Both the position numbers and the translations under genes were made by a program. The notes beneath the pieces were generated by a model. It did no database searches, was not told the DNA's origin, and was given only the letters and a program-made list of their open reading frames with translations. A stretch of DNA of 64,000 nucleotides from Ooceraea biroi (taxonomy: Eukaryota > Arthropoda > Insecta > Hymenoptera > Formicidae): the NCBI RefSeq assembly GCF_003672135.1, contig NC_039511.1:13294464-13358463 (forward strand), read 5' to 3'. Shown here piece after piece: positions 63,115 to 64,000 of the stretch. Position 1 is the first letter of the stretch. Every line of letters starts with the position of its first letter.

Positions 63115-63557
63115 ACTTGGGATCTGGCGCATTCGTAGAACTCGGATGATCTCTCCTTTTTTGTCGGAATAGTTTTGCGGGCAACGCGTTCAGCGAAATT
63201 AGTCAACGGGAATAACAATTCGGCGCAACGAATGGAAGCGCGAGGATCATTCATAAAGGAGGAGGGATCTTAAGCGCCGGGAATCCGTCGGTGATCGCTA
63301 ACGAAATCGGCCGTAAAATTCGTTTTTAAGGCGGAAGATATTTTTCTTAGAAACGAATACGGCGAAATACGTCCACGACGAATGTGCATCCGGCTTAATG
63401 TCCCGCTGCAGAACGAAGAATGCCGCAGGTATCTCACGTGGAATCTGCGAAAGCGTCGTTCCTTCTCGCCCTCAAACGCGAGAACGATGGCGTTACCGCA
63501 GCCTCTCCCCGTCATTTTTCTCCTCTCGTCTTCAGCTTCCACATACGCGCACATACA
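60842..63557. other. CpG-rich region without a supported gene
   Basis: About 2.7 kb with high CpG from roughly 61380 onward, including GCGCGCGATATCGG near 61400 and a CT microsatellite at 63082. This resembles the leader or promoter area of a gene beyond the window, but no exon can be assigned. Confidence 0.35.
63082..63115 (+). repeat. (CT)n microsatellite
   Basis: CT units interrupted once by TTT, within GC-rich DNA. Confidence 0.9.
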
Positions 63558-64000
63558 CAGTAAAAAATAAAATGTTAATTTTAACATTTTTTGCATGTCC
63601 CAGAAAGTCCACTCTAAATTTTAAGTTAAAGTAACTCATTCGTCATATGTTACTTCTTGACAAACTAGAAATGTTAAGTAATTAACACAATACTTTACAT
63701 TTATTTTTGTTATTGTAACTTTAAGTGTGATGTAAAAATAACATACAAAGTAATTGAAAACTACATGGAAGAGAAGTTACAATAACTCATCAGAAAAGTT
63801 GATAGAACATTTTCGTTCGTACAATGTGAACATTTACTTTTTATGTTATATTAACACATGATAGTAATTATTTCAACTTAAATTATTTTTGATAGAAACA
63901 TTTAATTTTAGTAAATTTGATTATTTTATGTGTCAAAGTTCATGATTATTTGAAGATTTACTTTAACTTCTTTTAGAATGTTAAACTGACTTTGTGACAT
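63558..64000. repeat. AT-rich repeat-like segment running off the window
   Basis: Composition changes sharply at CACAGTAAAAAATAAAATG from CpG-rich to AT-rich. The segment is full of short TGTTAA/TTAACA motifs (AATGTTAATTTTAACATT at its start). It may be one end of an AT-rich mobile element, but the other end is not in view. Confidence 0.3.

Noticed and set aside
1..64000. tRNA, rRNA or CRISPR loci
   Set aside because: No T-loop/anticodon pattern, conserved rRNA stretch or regularly spaced direct repeats could be found by eye. A tRNAscan run would settle tRNAs.

Overview
The window is eukaryotic nuclear DNA from an insect, most likely a hymenopteran and plausibly an ant. Reasons: AT-rich DNA with many short GT-AG introns; protein-coding genes whose closest recognisable relatives are insect (the small GTPase reads like fly Arf79F, the exocyst subunit like fly Sec5); mariner, Helitron and foldback elements; and short arrays of CCTAA/TTAGG, the insect telomere motif. 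No CRISPR array, operon, rRNA or convincing tRNA gene was seen. Gene models were built by reading exons by eye and joining them at splice sites. For every gene with a complete CDS the joined exons sum to a multiple of three, which supports the models.

Layout, left to right. 1-5302 (+): 3' part of a dikinase-like phosphotransferase usually called a putative phosphoenolpyruvate synthase in insects, with a lipocalin-like N-terminal region. 5660-9973 (-): Sec5 exocyst subunit, convergent with it. 12649-20018 (+): TECPR1-like autophagy/lysosome protein with an embedded galectin domain. 21482-27720 (-): cationic amino acid transporter, with a mariner in one intron and two foldback elements in intron 1. 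27721-31601: intergenic. 31602-33776 (-): TFIIH p44 (GTF2H2). 36374-40737 (+): Chromator-like chromodomain protein behind a CpG-rich leader. 42850-44200 (+): short DLEC1-like protein, 5' end not found. 44407-46606 (-): NSUN6 RNA methyltransferase. 47381-48603 (+): RACGAP1-like protein without the RhoGAP domain. 50970-52049 (+): Arf1. 52050-64000: about 12 kb without a recognisable gene, holding CpG-rich blocks and two almost identical copies of a TIR element.

The genes are unrelated housekeeping functions, though three act in membrane traffic or lysosomes (Sec5, TECPR1, Arf1). The most interesting observations are: the galectin domain inside TECPR1; the dikinase that lacks the PEP/pyruvate-binding barrel and carries an N-terminal beta-barrel-like domain; the RACGAP1 relative lacking its GAP domain; a near-perfect 583-bp palindrome; a long-TIR element that carries telomere repeats; and a mariner lodged four bases inside a splice donor.
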